Assembly (NCBI RefSeq): GCF_007558725.1 | Contig: NZ_VLPL01000004.1 | Span: 310,001-374,000 of the forward strand | DNA: 64,000 nt | Origin: Fluviicola chungangensis | GTDB taxonomy: Bacteria > Bacteroidota > Bacteroidia > Flavobacteriales_D > Crocinitomicaceae | Direction of reading: 5' to 3' | Part shown: positions 42,489 through 50,930 of the stretch, one piece after another | Position numbering within the stretch: the stretch's first letter is position 1 | Layout of the letters: every line of letters begins with the position of its first letter | The notes under the pieces: model-generated | The model's input: the letters and a program-made list of their open reading frames with translations, nothing else | Told to the model about the DNA's origin: nothing | Database searches by the model: none | Made by a program: the position numbers and the translations under genes

Positions 42489-43277
42489 TTATTCCCAATT
42501 AGTTACCGTTTCTTCATTATTCAGATCAATCAACAGGCTTACTTTGACACCTTTTTTCACCGTTACCAGTTTCTCATAAACAGCTTCCACCGAATAATTA
42601 TTCACAATCGTGTGATCCTGCCAAGTCCCATTCACAAATGATTGGTTCACGATCCGGATCCGGTGCATTCCTTTTGGAATTTTCAAAGCAAAGATTCCGC
42701 CCTTACTCTCAACAGATTGATCGGAAATTCCGTATACAACATTATCTACAAAAACCATCATGCGTGAAGGATGATCATACCCTTCTTCCACGTGAATGAA
42801 CTGCCAGTCAATTTTCATCGGATAGTGTTTCCCCCTGAACCTGGAATCCGGTTGATTTATATCTAATTCTTTTCCATCCTTCCCAAACCGGATAATGGAA
42901 ACTTCAGCTCCGTTCAGATCAAACTCTATCCGAACCTTCATGACTTGTTTAGCATGGACGTCAAACTCGCAAATAGCATTGATACTGAATTCATTCTCAA
43001 AAGTATGCTCCATCCACCTGCCTTCGTAATACGCTTCATTTACAAGCCGGATCCTGTGGATGGATTTTGAAAGAGTTAAGGAATAGGTTCCCCAATCACT
43101 TTGGCGAAAGGATGCTGAAACCGGCAGATCCAGTCCGTCAACAGATACTTTACATCTGTTTAAATGATCATATCCAACTTCAATCCCTTTGAATCGCCAT
43201 TCCAAAACTACCAAATGGTCTTTTGAATGTGCGTTCAAAAAAAGCAATACAAATACGCAAGTCAAGAAGTTGTTCAC
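42489..43277 (-). CDS. Secreted protein of two duplicated beta-domains
   Basis: 262 residues. Signal peptide about 1-18 (FLTCVFVLLFLNAHS). Two homologous halves of about 120 residues: the first has LEWRFKGIEVGYDHLNRCKV, SIHRIRLVNEAYYEGRWMEH and VRIEFDLNGAEV; the second has IDWQFIHVEEGYDHPSRMMV, GMHRIRIVNQSFVNGTWQDH and LLIDLNNEETV. No family recognised. No T9SS tail; probably periplasmic. Convergent with accA, sharing a terminator. Confidence 0.78.
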   Translation of the reverse strand: MNNFLTCVFVLLFLNAHSKDHLVVLEWRFKGIEVGYDHLNRCKVSVDGLDLPVSASFRQSDWGTYSLTLSKSIHRIRLVNEAYYEGRWMEHTFENEFSINAICEFDVHAKQVMKVRIEFDLNGAEVSIIRFGKDGKELDINQPDSRFRGKHYPMKIDWQFIHVEEGYDHPSRMMVFVDNVVYGISDQSVESKGGIFALKIPKGMHRIRIVNQSFVNGTWQDHTIVNNYSVEAVYEKLVTVKKGVKVSLLIDLNNEETVTNWE

Positions 43278-43495
43278 AGTTTTATCTGTTTCAGTATTAC
43301 AAAGTTAGTGATTATACCCAACTCTCCAACCTGGTAATGTGTTTTTAGTTGAACTCTTTTTATCCCTCCTTTACTTTTTACTAAAACAGCTTATTTTCAA
43401 AAAGCATTCCAACCATCGGATGAATTGTGCATTATAATACGTAGTTATTTTCCGGGGTAAATATTATCTTGGCAAACAAAAAGAAACGAACTAAA

Positions 43496-44410
43496 ATGAT
43501 TCAAAAGCTATTATTTATAGGAGCAGCGTGTTTCCTCCCACATTTATCTGGTGCTCAGGAAGCGGATTCAACGGAAGCTGCGGAAACGGAAAGCTCGGTT
43601 GATACGGATCTGGTGGAACAAACATTTCAATCAACCCGAATCGTGAGCGGTCATTCGGTAGAATGCCTGCGAAAAGGTGTTCTTGAATTCCGGGTTGAAC
43701 ACCGGTTCGGAGATCTTGCAGGTTCAAACGGAGGAGTTCAAAACTGGTTCGGATTGGATAATTCAAGTGACATTCGGTTGGGATTTGAATACGGGATTAC
43801 CAATAATATCATGATCGGCGTGGGAAGAAGTAAAGGAAACGGAACCCCTTACCGTTCATTACTCGACGGTTTCGGTAAATACCGCATTCTGCAGCAACGC
43901 AAGAAGGGAATGCCCATTTCACTTGCAGTAACCGGAAGCATGTTCTATACCTACATGAAAGCACTTCCTGATATTTATGCGGTCGGACATTTTCCTAAAC
44001 AGGAATACCGCTTTTCTTATTCCGCATCACTGAATATTGCACGCAAGTTCGGAGACCTGGTTAGTTTAGCCCTTATGCCAACAATGGTCCATCGAAACTA
44101 TGTTGCCGCAGATGATCAAAATACCTTGTTTGCCCTTGGAGGAGCGATGCGTTGGTCTATTACCCAGCGTTTGGGAATCATGGTGGAATATTACCAGGTT
44201 TTCCAGGATAAGGGAATACGCAAAGCCAACTTCAACAGTCTCGGATTTGCCGTAGAATGGTTGACTTTCGGACATAATTTCACGATCTACCTGACCAATG
44301 CACGAGGTTTCGGAGAAACACAATTCATCACCAACACCTACGACAATTGGTTAAAAGGTCAATTTAGGATTGGTTTTTGTATAGGAAGAAAGTTCGAGTT
44401 CGGTCAATAA
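43496..44410 (+). CDS. DUF5777-like outer-membrane beta-barrel protein
   Basis: 304 residues. Signal peptide about 1-20 (LFIGAACFLPHLSGAQ), an acidic linker, then alternating beta-strands (GVLEFRVEHRFGDLAGSNGG, DIRLGFEYGITNNIMIGVG, and the end FRIGFCIGRKFEFGQ) as in a DUF5777-type porin-like barrel. A TTG-started extension from 43469 is rejected because the ATG at 43496 directly starts the signal peptide. Such proteins often accompany YceI and c-type cytochrome genes, as here. Confidence 0.8.
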   Translation: MIQKLLFIGAACFLPHLSGAQEADSTEAAETESSVDTDLVEQTFQSTRIVSGHSVECLRKGVLEFRVEHRFGDLAGSNGGVQNWFGLDNSSDIRLGFEYGITNNIMIGVGRSKGNGTPYRSLLDGFGKYRILQQRKKGMPISLAVTGSMFYTYMKALPDIYAVGHFPKQEYRFSYSASLNIARKFGDLVSLALMPTMVHRNYVAADDQNTLFALGGAMRWSITQRLGIMVEYYQVFQDKGIRKANFNSLGFAVEWLTFGHNFTIYLTNARGFGETQFITNTYDNWLKGQFRIGFCIGRKFEFGQ

Positions 44411-44492
44411 ACAAGTTTAAGAATTCAAAGGAACTAACAAATTAAAAACCAAGGTCTTTGAATATTTTAAATAACCATAAAAACAACTGATT

Positions 44493-45032
44493 ATGAAAAA
44501 ATTAATTTATCCGGCCTTAGCAGTTTGCCTGTTCGCAAGCTCGGCTTTTGTAACACTTACCGCTTCAAAAGATTACACCTTCAAAGAAGGATTTACCATC
44601 GCATTCAAAAGCAGGGATCCTTCCGGGGAGTTTAAAAAAGCAAAAGGAACTATCAAGTTTGATGAAAATGATCTGGCGAATGCCAAATTTGATATTTCAA
44701 TTGAAGTGAACTCCATCAATACCGGAAACTCGATGCAGAACAAAAAAGCGCAGACTTCCGAGTGGTTTGAAGCAGACAAGTATCCTACAATTAAATTTGT
44801 TTCCTCCAAAGTGGAAAAATCCGGGGAGAACTATTCCATCACTGGAAAACTGACAATGAAGGGCGTTACCAAGGAGAAGAAAATTCCGGCAACCGTATCC
44901 AAATCGGGAAATGATCTTACGTTTAGCGGCAAGTTTACCGTCAACCGCATAGATTACGGGGTAGGACACAAAAGCGATGCTGTTCCTGATCTCATGAATA
45001 TCTCCTATTCCATTCCGGTAAGCGAAAAATAA
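44493..45032 (+). CDS. YceI family protein, exported form
   Basis: 179 residues. Signal peptide about 1-24, then the YceI barrel (TFKEGFTIAFKSRDPSGEFK, NTGNSMQNKKAQTSEWFEAD, KYPTIKFVSSKV, RIDYGVGHKSDAVPDLMNIS). Periplasmic lipid- or polyisoprenoid-binding by family. Adjacent to the next gene with no spacing (TAAATG), and followed by a cytochrome c lipoprotein: a small electron-transfer-type operon. A second YceI, without signal, is encoded at 26886-27404. Confidence 0.93.
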   Translation: MKKLIYPALAVCLFASSAFVTLTASKDYTFKEGFTIAFKSRDPSGEFKKAKGTIKFDENDLANAKFDISIEVNSINTGNSMQNKKAQTSEWFEADKYPTIKFVSSKVEKSGENYSITGKLTMKGVTKEKKIPATVSKSGNDLTFSGKFTVNRIDYGVGHKSDAVPDLMNISYSIPVSEK

Positions 45033-45443
45033 ATGCGGATGTTTAAACACTTTTTTTTTCTCGCATTAACTGCGGGCCTGTTTTCATCGCTGATCTCGTG
45101 GACCTATTCATCCATTTACAAAAGCATGATTGCAGATTTTACAGAAGTAAGCGGTTATTGGCACCTATTGTGCTTTTCACTGATGATTACACTGGGAATC
45201 AGCATACTGAGTACAGGTATTCACGCATTGGTCCGAAATAAATCGTTCGCCGGTTTTATTTGTAATTTCATCCTTTCAGGGTTTTCCGTATCGCTGGTAT
45301 TCTACATCTTCACCATGAATGATCCCGAATTCAAAAACGAGGATTCCATGGCCATGATCGATTATTTCAAAGGGTATATGATTCCATTCGTATTCATCCC
45401 GGCACTTTCCTGTATGACCTTTAAACCTTTATTTATTAAATAA
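45033..45443 (+). CDS. Four-helix membrane protein of unknown function
   Basis: 136 residues, four predicted membrane helices (FFFLALTAGLFSSLISW, LLCFSLMITLGISILS, FIPALSCMTF and one more), with an acidic loop MNDPEFKNEDSMAMIDYFKG before the last. No family assigned. The start ATG follows the YceI stop directly; a second ATG two codons later is possible. The stop abuts the cytochrome gene start, so the three genes are co-translated. Confidence 0.75.
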   Translation: MRMFKHFFFLALTAGLFSSLISWTYSSIYKSMIADFTEVSGYWHLLCFSLMITLGISILSTGIHALVRNKSFAGFICNFILSGFSVSLVFYIFTMNDPEFKNEDSMAMIDYFKGYMIPFVFIPALSCMTFKPLFIK

Positions 45444-45809
45444 ATGAAAAAAATACACGCTCCATTCTATGCATTGAGCGGCATGATTGTTTTAACACTG
45501 CTTGCCGCCGGTGCATGTTCAAAAGCAAAAACTCCTCCTCCTCTTCCTGAGGTTTTCTGTAACGGGACTATTTCATTCAGCACACAAATTGCACCAATGA
45601 TTGAAGAAAACTGTTCCGGATGCCATGGAGCCGGGGCCGGAACATCTCCGGTCCTTTCAAATCATGCGGAAATTTCTCAAAACGCAGATCAAATTATTCA
45701 TGCATTACGAGGAACTCCGCAACTCATGCCGGAGGGAGGCCCTGCTCTTGCAGATTCATTGATTCAACAGTTTCAATGTTGGCTTCAGCAAGGAACTCTG
45801 AATAACTAA
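45444..45809 (+). CDS. Monohaem cytochrome c-like lipoprotein
   Basis: 121 residues. Lipoprotein-type signal ending LLAAGAC (Cys25), then a haem-binding motif CSGCH (57-61) in a typical ISFSTQIAPMIEENCSGCH start, and a likely axial Met in PQLMPEGGP. Family pattern matches small cytochrome-c-domain (YVTN/planctomycete-type) proteins that receive electrons in the periplasm. Last gene of the YceI/membrane/cytochrome operon. Confidence 0.88.
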   Translation: MKKIHAPFYALSGMIVLTLLAAGACSKAKTPPPLPEVFCNGTISFSTQIAPMIEENCSGCHGAGAGTSPVLSNHAEISQNADQIIHALRGTPQLMPEGGPALADSLIQQFQCWLQQGTLNN

Positions 45810-45997
45810 AAATCCATTCAAAACAACAATTGAAAATTCCGTTAGAATTCCAATTGACAGCGAGAAAAAAACCTGCTGCTTCGGAAATTCACAACTAATT
45901 ACGGCAATTTCATAACAGTAAAAAACCGGTACACACATAACTTAGTAAGCACGCAACCCGAATGGACAGGTTATGTGAAACAACAGAAAAACACATT

Positions 45998-46873
45998 ATG
46001 AATAAAAACTACATTTATATCGGACTATTGGCTGCATCCGGTTTTTTGCTGAGCTTTTCAGCAAATGAGTCGGTTCAAAAAGTTAAAAACTTCAGCAAGA
46101 ATTACCATACATTAAACCAGGCCGGAAGTCCGGGAGGAAGAACGGGTGCTCCCGGTGACGGTACTTGTACACAATGCCATGCAGGAACAGTTCAGAGCGG
46201 ATCCGGATTCAATTCCGTTACCCTTCTTGAAGGAGGAAATGCTGTTACGGAATACCAACCATCAACTACTTATCAGGTTCAGGTCAGTATGGCGACAAAC
46301 AATGTAAAAAACGGATTTGAAATCGTTGCTTTGAACCCGAACAATACCGTAGCCGGAACCTGGACAATCACAGACGGAACACATACGAAGACAATTACTT
46401 CCGGAGGAAAATCACGTGTTACACATAAATTAGCGGGTACGAGCCTAACGAGTTGGTCTTTCAACTGGACATCGCCCGCAACCAATGTGGGAACGGTGAC
46501 TTTCTACCTGGCAACGAATCAAACAAACAACAACAGCAGCGATAACGGTGATATTATTCGCACATCACAGCATCCGTTCGGATCCCAGGCCGGAATAGCG
46601 GAAGTTTCTGCCAAAGTGGAAACACAAATTGCTTACCAGGAAAACACGAATTCACTGAATATCCAACTAAACAGCAAAGTGGACGGTTCGGTGTTCGTGA
46701 ATGTAGTTGAGCTCAACGGAAGATCAGTTTTCACAGAAAACCTCGGGCACGTCAGTGCCGGTGAGAGCGCGCTTTCAGTTCGATTGGACAATGAATTAAA
46801 AAGTGGAATTTACATGGTCAATGTTTCGGTAGATAATAACATGACAATGAAAAGAATCTTTATTTCCAAATAA
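45998..46873 (+). CDS. Choice-of-anchor V protein with haem-type motif and T9SS domain
   Basis: 291 residues; starts at MNKNYIYIGL (45998), the signal peptide, not the in-frame ATG 36 bases upstream. After the signal is APGDGTCTQCHAGTVQSGSG with a CxxCH motif (Cys57-His61), then a reelin-like/choice-of-anchor V beta-domain (STTYQVQVSMATNNVKNGFE, GTVTFYLATNQTNN) and a T9SS-like end (SGIYMVNVSVDNNMTMKRIF). The CxxCH may bind haem c covalently, which would make an outer-surface cytochrome. It lies 188 bases after the cytochrome c lipoprotein gene. Confidence 0.85.
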   Translation: MNKNYIYIGLLAASGFLLSFSANESVQKVKNFSKNYHTLNQAGSPGGRTGAPGDGTCTQCHAGTVQSGSGFNSVTLLEGGNAVTEYQPSTTYQVQVSMATNNVKNGFEIVALNPNNTVAGTWTITDGTHTKTITSGGKSRVTHKLAGTSLTSWSFNWTSPATNVGTVTFYLATNQTNNNSSDNGDIIRTSQHPFGSQAGIAEVSAKVETQIAYQENTNSLNIQLNSKVDGSVFVNVVELNGRSVFTENLGHVSAGESALSVRLDNELKSGIYMVNVSVDNNMTMKRIFISK

Positions 46874-46950
46874 GAAAGAGCAGTGCTCTTGAAAAACAGC
46901 CTGCCACAGTTGGCGAAAAGTCCGTGGCGGAAGATTGACTAAAATGATCC

Positions 46951-47015
46951 CTTTGCGCTCTTTGATTCTCTGCAGTTATTTTTCACCGCAAAGAGTTGAA
47001 GGGCGCAAAGTTTTT
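46951..47015 (+). repeat. Hairpin of the dispersed CTTTGCG / CGCAAAG intergenic type
   Basis: Outer stem CTTTGCGC / GCGCAAAG (46951-46958 and 47003-47010) plus inner CTCTTTG / CAAAGAG, followed by TTTTT. The text TTTTTCACCGCAAAGAG is of the kind dispersed between genes in many Bacteroidota. A degenerate relative, TTCACCGCTAAAGACC, lies near 50845. It may serve as terminator of the preceding gene. Confidence 0.5.
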
Positions 47016-47054
47016 ATAGCAAATGCCTCTTAATGGATCTCATTCGTAATTAAA

Positions 47055-47621
47055 CTATCCGATTCTTCTCTGAACCAATTCCTCCACCCGTTCGTAAAAC
47101 TGGGAAGGCGTAACGGTCCTCCATTCAATATCCTCCAAGTCGCCTCCCATTACAAAATAATGGTCCACCCGCGCTTTTTCAAATTCATGAATGACGTGAT
47201 CATGAAAATTGACCAGGGCAATCCAGCCATCTTCCACTTCGTCAAACCATTCTTCATAATAACAGTCGTCTGAATAGTGAAAATTCAAAACGTTCTCCCC
47301 GATGAGGATAAACTTATTAATTCCATGCGGCATCATTTCCTCGATCACATTTCGTTTCAGAGTCATGATATCATTCTCTATCGCATCATTCCACTCCCCG
47401 ATAAATTCCAGGATCGCGTACCCCTCTTCATAATCCGCAAACAGGATTTTAGCAAAAAGCGTTCTTGAACCGATATTATCCCACTGCGGATGGATCAGGA
47501 AATTATAAATCCGGTCAGTAAATTCAAATTCACTGTATTCTCTGTCATAAAATGGCGAAAGTGAATCCTCGGAAGCGATATATAAGTGTCTCCAATTAAA
47601 ATAAGGTTCAATAAAATGCAC
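47055..47621 (-). CDS. Conserved hypothetical protein, 188 residues
   Basis: Acidic soluble protein rich in Tyr, Trp and Glu (MHFIEPYFNWRHLYIASEDS, SPFYDREYSEFEFTDRIYNF, HYSDDCYYEEWFDEVEDGW). No signal peptide or membrane segment. Resembles a conserved Bacteroidota hypothetical of the same size, function unknown. Stands alone, divergent from the DUF4836 gene with a 101-base spacer. Confidence 0.75.
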   Translation of the reverse strand: MHFIEPYFNWRHLYIASEDSLSPFYDREYSEFEFTDRIYNFLIHPQWDNIGSRTLFAKILFADYEEGYAILEFIGEWNDAIENDIMTLKRNVIEEMMPHGINKFILIGENVLNFHYSDDCYYEEWFDEVEDGWIALVNFHDHVIHEFEKARVDHYFVMGGDLEDIEWRTVTPSQFYERVEELVQRRIG

Positions 47622-47722
47622 GGGATCAGCGTTTTAAATTTGGAATAAAAATTGTAAATAAGAACTTCGAAATTAAAAAGAAAGTCTACATTTGAGTGTC
47701 CATTTGAAACAAAAAATTACTC

Positions 47723-49213
47723 ATGAAAAAATACAATAAATCACTGGTATTCAGCTTATTTGCAATTATCGGAATTTTGATATTCAGCGCTTGCTCATCC
47801 GACTCTTCGGAACGCGACGCAGCCGATGCTGCTTCAGCGATAATTGAAGGTAATGAAAAAATCGTTGCCTTTGGGCACATCAGCGCCATGAATATCCTCA
47901 ACCATGCAGATTATAAAAGCATCCCGAAAGTAAACACCATTTTAGGAAGCGTCCTCGGAAACTGGAAAAGAGGTCTGGAAATTGACAAACCGATTTACTA
48001 TGCGTTGGAAGCTCCGTTCGGCCATGACGGCACACCGGAAACAGTCTATGCCATCATCAACATTAAAAACCAGGACAGTCTGGCATCCATCATTAGTGAA
48101 ATGGGGTATGCACTAGATAAGGACGGTGACATTTCCTATCACCAGGAAGACGACGTTACATTCGGAATCCGGAACAAATTGCTGATCGTGATCAGTAAAC
48201 CGGGAGATTATGACGGAAAAACAAAAATGAAAGAGGCATTTGCGTTAACGGAAGGAGATCTTTCCGAAGGCAAAACAGCAGATATTGTCGCACAAACAGG
48301 AGATATTGTTTCAGGAATTGACGTTGCACGCCTGTTGCATACATCGAACACAGAATTGGAAATACTTCCTGCTGAAAAGAAAGAACACCTGGATGAATTG
48401 GTTGAAGACGCATACATCAAGACAGTAGTGAATTTCACGGATGGAATGGCTACGATTGAATCTGATAACCTGTTTTCGGAAGACTTAAAGGACGAATTAT
48501 TCTTCAAGGATAACAACGGAAAAATGTTGGTCAGCCAATTGGGCGGCGGCGATCCTTGGATGGGAGTTGCAATGAACCTGGACTTGCGAAAAGGGGAAAG
48601 TTTCCTGAATGATTACTTACCAACAGCACAAAAACGGTTAACAGAAGATTTTCCGGGGGAAGTGAAATTTGCATTATTGGCACTCGGGCAAAACCCACTT
48701 TCCAAATTATTTTCAGGTCATGCAGGAATGGTCCTGAAGGGGGACCCTCAATCTGCTATGGGAATGGAACTGGAATACAACAGCTACTTGGGCCTTGGTC
48801 CGAAAGGAGATCTTTTGCAAAAAATGATGGATGACCAATTCTCAGCTCTTGCAGAAAAGAAAGGAGACACGTATGTAATGGGAGATCTGACAGTTAAATC
48901 AACGAAGAATGGAATCTTTGCTTCAAGCGGAAAAAAAACGGGAGGAAAATTAAGCCTGCCCCCTTACGCTAAGCATTTCGGTGAGGATAGTTTTTCCCTG
49001 TTCATTGCTTTTGAAAAAATGGATGTAAAAAGCCTGGAGCTGGAAGACGCAGCGAAAGTGATCGAGATCCTTCAATACGTAACTGTCAACGCGAACAGGG
49101 ATGGTTCAAAAATCGTGATCGCAGCGAAAAAGAAACACGTAAATATTCTGAAACAAGTAACTGATTTTTATGCAAATCAAATCATGGACAAAATGGATGC
49201 GATGGGAGTTTAA
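47723..49213 (+). CDS. DUF4836 family lipoprotein
   Basis: 496 residues. Lipoprotein signal (ILIFSACSSDSSE, lipobox Cys24). The body matches DUF4836: an N-terminal IVAFGHISAMNILNHADYKS, a repeated internal alpha/beta arrangement, and the later YAKHFGEDSFSLFIAFEKMD, then IVIAAKKKHVNILK. Anchored in the periplasm or outer surface; function unknown, with a role in envelope homeostasis guessed from family context. Followed by a strong hairpin at 49236-49267. Confidence 0.85.
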   Translation: MKKYNKSLVFSLFAIIGILIFSACSSDSSERDAADAASAIIEGNEKIVAFGHISAMNILNHADYKSIPKVNTILGSVLGNWKRGLEIDKPIYYALEAPFGHDGTPETVYAIINIKNQDSLASIISEMGYALDKDGDISYHQEDDVTFGIRNKLLIVISKPGDYDGKTKMKEAFALTEGDLSEGKTADIVAQTGDIVSGIDVARLLHTSNTELEILPAEKKEHLDELVEDAYIKTVVNFTDGMATIESDNLFSEDLKDELFFKDNNGKMLVSQLGGGDPWMGVAMNLDLRKGESFLNDYLPTAQKRLTEDFPGEVKFALLALGQNPLSKLFSGHAGMVLKGDPQSAMGMELEYNSYLGLGPKGDLLQKMMDDQFSALAEKKGDTYVMGDLTVKSTKNGIFASSGKKTGGKLSLPPYAKHFGEDSFSLFIAFEKMDVKSLELEDAAKVIEILQYVTVNANRDGSKIVIAAKKKHVNILKQVTDFYANQIMDKMDAMGV

Positions 49214-49235
49214 ATCAATTGACTATATCATGTGG

Positions 49236-49267
49236 AAAGGTTGTTCGTTCGGAGCAACCTTTTTTTG
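49236..49267 (+). terminator. Terminator after the DUF4836 gene
   Basis: Stem AAAGGTTG / CAACCTTT with loop TTCGTTCGGAG (49244-49254), then a T-run. Confidence 0.88.
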
Positions 49268-49392
49268 TTTACACAACATTCAAAACACAATGTAAATCAG
49301 GCAATTAAATTCAAAAACAATTTTATTTTCAGTTCATATTTCTTATCTCGCACATTCCTTTTTTTTGTACCTTGTAATGCCAAATTAAACTG

Positions 49393-49764
49393 ATGAAAGA
49401 AAAGAAAGATTGGAATCCACTGACTCCGGATGAAGAGCGTATCATTGTGCGAAAAGGAACGGAATACCCCTTTACAGGTCAATACAACAAATGGGACGAG
49501 CAAGGTGTTTTTGTATGCCGTCGTTGTGAAGCTCCGTTATACAGAAGTTCCGATAAATTTGATTCAGGCTGCGGATGGCCATCATTTGACGATGAAATTC
49601 CAGGAAGCGTGAAACGCATTCCCGATCCCGACGGAAGGCGTGTAGAAATTATCTGCGCCAATTGCGAAGGACACCTTGGCCATGTTTTTACCGGTGAACA
49701 CTTCACTCCCAAAGACACGCGCCATTGCGTTAACTCCTTAAGTATCTTATTTAAGAAAGAATAA
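49393..49764 (+). CDS. msrB: Peptide-methionine (R)-S-oxide reductase
   Basis: 123 residues; repairs methionine R-sulfoxide in oxidised proteins using thioredoxin. Zinc cysteines in two CxxC pairs (Cys42/45 and Cys88/91), the GCGWPSF signature, GHVFTGEHF, and catalytic Cys112 in RHCVNSLS. No signal peptide, so cytosolic. Length fits the stand-alone MsrB form; no msrA is adjacent. Converges with the transglycosylase-like gene (5-base gap). Confidence 0.96.
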   Translation: MKEKKDWNPLTPDEERIIVRKGTEYPFTGQYNKWDEQGVFVCRRCEAPLYRSSDKFDSGCGWPSFDDEIPGSVKRIPDPDGRRVEIICANCEGHLGHVFTGEHFTPKDTRHCVNSLSILFKKE

Positions 49765-49769
49765 CTTCG

Positions 49770-50723
49770 TTATTCAACGATTGTACTGCACGAATATACG
49801 GGAACCCCTTTTCGCTGAATAATCTGGTTTAATTGAATGTGCGCAGCCAAAGCCAATTGGGAATAATTCTGAGATGCATTTCCAAAGCTCGCCGCACTGG
49901 TTACCCACATTTTCTGAATCAATTCTTCTCCCGAACTAACCGGTCCTATGGCATTTACAACAGCTTTGACATTCAATGCTCCGGCGTGATACACATGCAT
50001 CGTCAATAAACGGAACCAAATAGATTGTTCGTCCACAACCAATCCCGCACTTTCGGCAATCCCTTTCGCTGAAGGAATACAAATCCGTTTCAACAATTGG
50101 GAAGCGGCGTAGGCCGAACGCATAAAATCTTTTCGTTCATCTACCGAACGATTCACTGTTAACCCCATGGAACGGGCAACGGCGGGCATCAATTGGAACG
50201 GGCCGTAAGCACCTACCGAAGATTTTTGCATCCTTCCCGGGCTTTCAATCAGCAAAATGGATTGTGCATACCACGGATCGACACCGAACCCCTCAAATGC
50301 AGAAACACCTTTCGGAAGACTCTCAAAGACCAGGTCAAACCGATAAAAATCATTTTTTCCGGTAGTCACATTAATCCGCTCGTCTGCTTTCAAACCAAGT
50401 AATGTGCGGACACTGTCTTTGAAGATGGTCTTTTGAGCTTCCGTTTGCGTATGCCAGTCTTTATTCGACATTTTTGCAATAATCTGCCGGGTAGAACCCA
50501 CGTTGATCAAAACGGAATCCGGTGAAAGGATCATAATCTGCTGCCAAAACTTAGGATGCTGAAGCTGATCCCACTGTGCTGCCTGTATTCCTGCTGCACC
50601 CATAATAATATGTTCAGAAGTACCTTCCGTAACAGCGATCATTTCTTTTTCCCAATTCGAATTTTGTGAGGAGGCAATAACCGGAATACACGCAAGTATT
50701 GCAAGGAGAGTGTTGCGTTTCAT
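49770..50723 (-). CDS. Lytic-transglycosylase-like exported protein
   Basis: 317 residues from MKRNTLLAIL (signal peptide about 1-20, VIASSQ); a 14-residue in-frame extension is rejected. The C-terminal half has a lysozyme-like signature: YAQSILLIESPGRMQKSSVG with the catalytic-type Glu in LLIESP, AYGPFQLMPAVARSMG, then FMRSAYAASQLLKR and a MHVYHAGA motif. Probably cleaves peptidoglycan glycan strands in the periplasm. The N-terminal about 150 residues match no domain I know. Confidence 0.75.
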   Translation of the reverse strand: MKRNTLLAILACIPVIASSQNSNWEKEMIAVTEGTSEHIIMGAAGIQAAQWDQLQHPKFWQQIMILSPDSVLINVGSTRQIIAKMSNKDWHTQTEAQKTIFKDSVRTLLGLKADERINVTTGKNDFYRFDLVFESLPKGVSAFEGFGVDPWYAQSILLIESPGRMQKSSVGAYGPFQLMPAVARSMGLTVNRSVDERKDFMRSAYAASQLLKRICIPSAKGIAESAGLVVDEQSIWFRLLTMHVYHAGALNVKAVVNAIGPVSSGEELIQKMWVTSAASFGNASQNYSQLALAAHIQLNQIIQRKGVPVYSCSTIVE

Positions 50724-50930
50724 TGTTGTTGTGGGTTTTTGGGTGATGCAAAGTAAGAAAAGCAAGTGAAAATTGCAATAAGTCTGTGAAATTTTAACTT
50801 CTTAAGTTGTTCTGTTTTCACTTTGGTCATCATCTGCTTTTTCTTCACCGCTAAAGACCCGGAGTCACAAAAAGTGTTCTTCGAAGTTAACCGCCCTTTT
50901 CTCCCACTCTTTCAAGCCGCCGGGATATTT

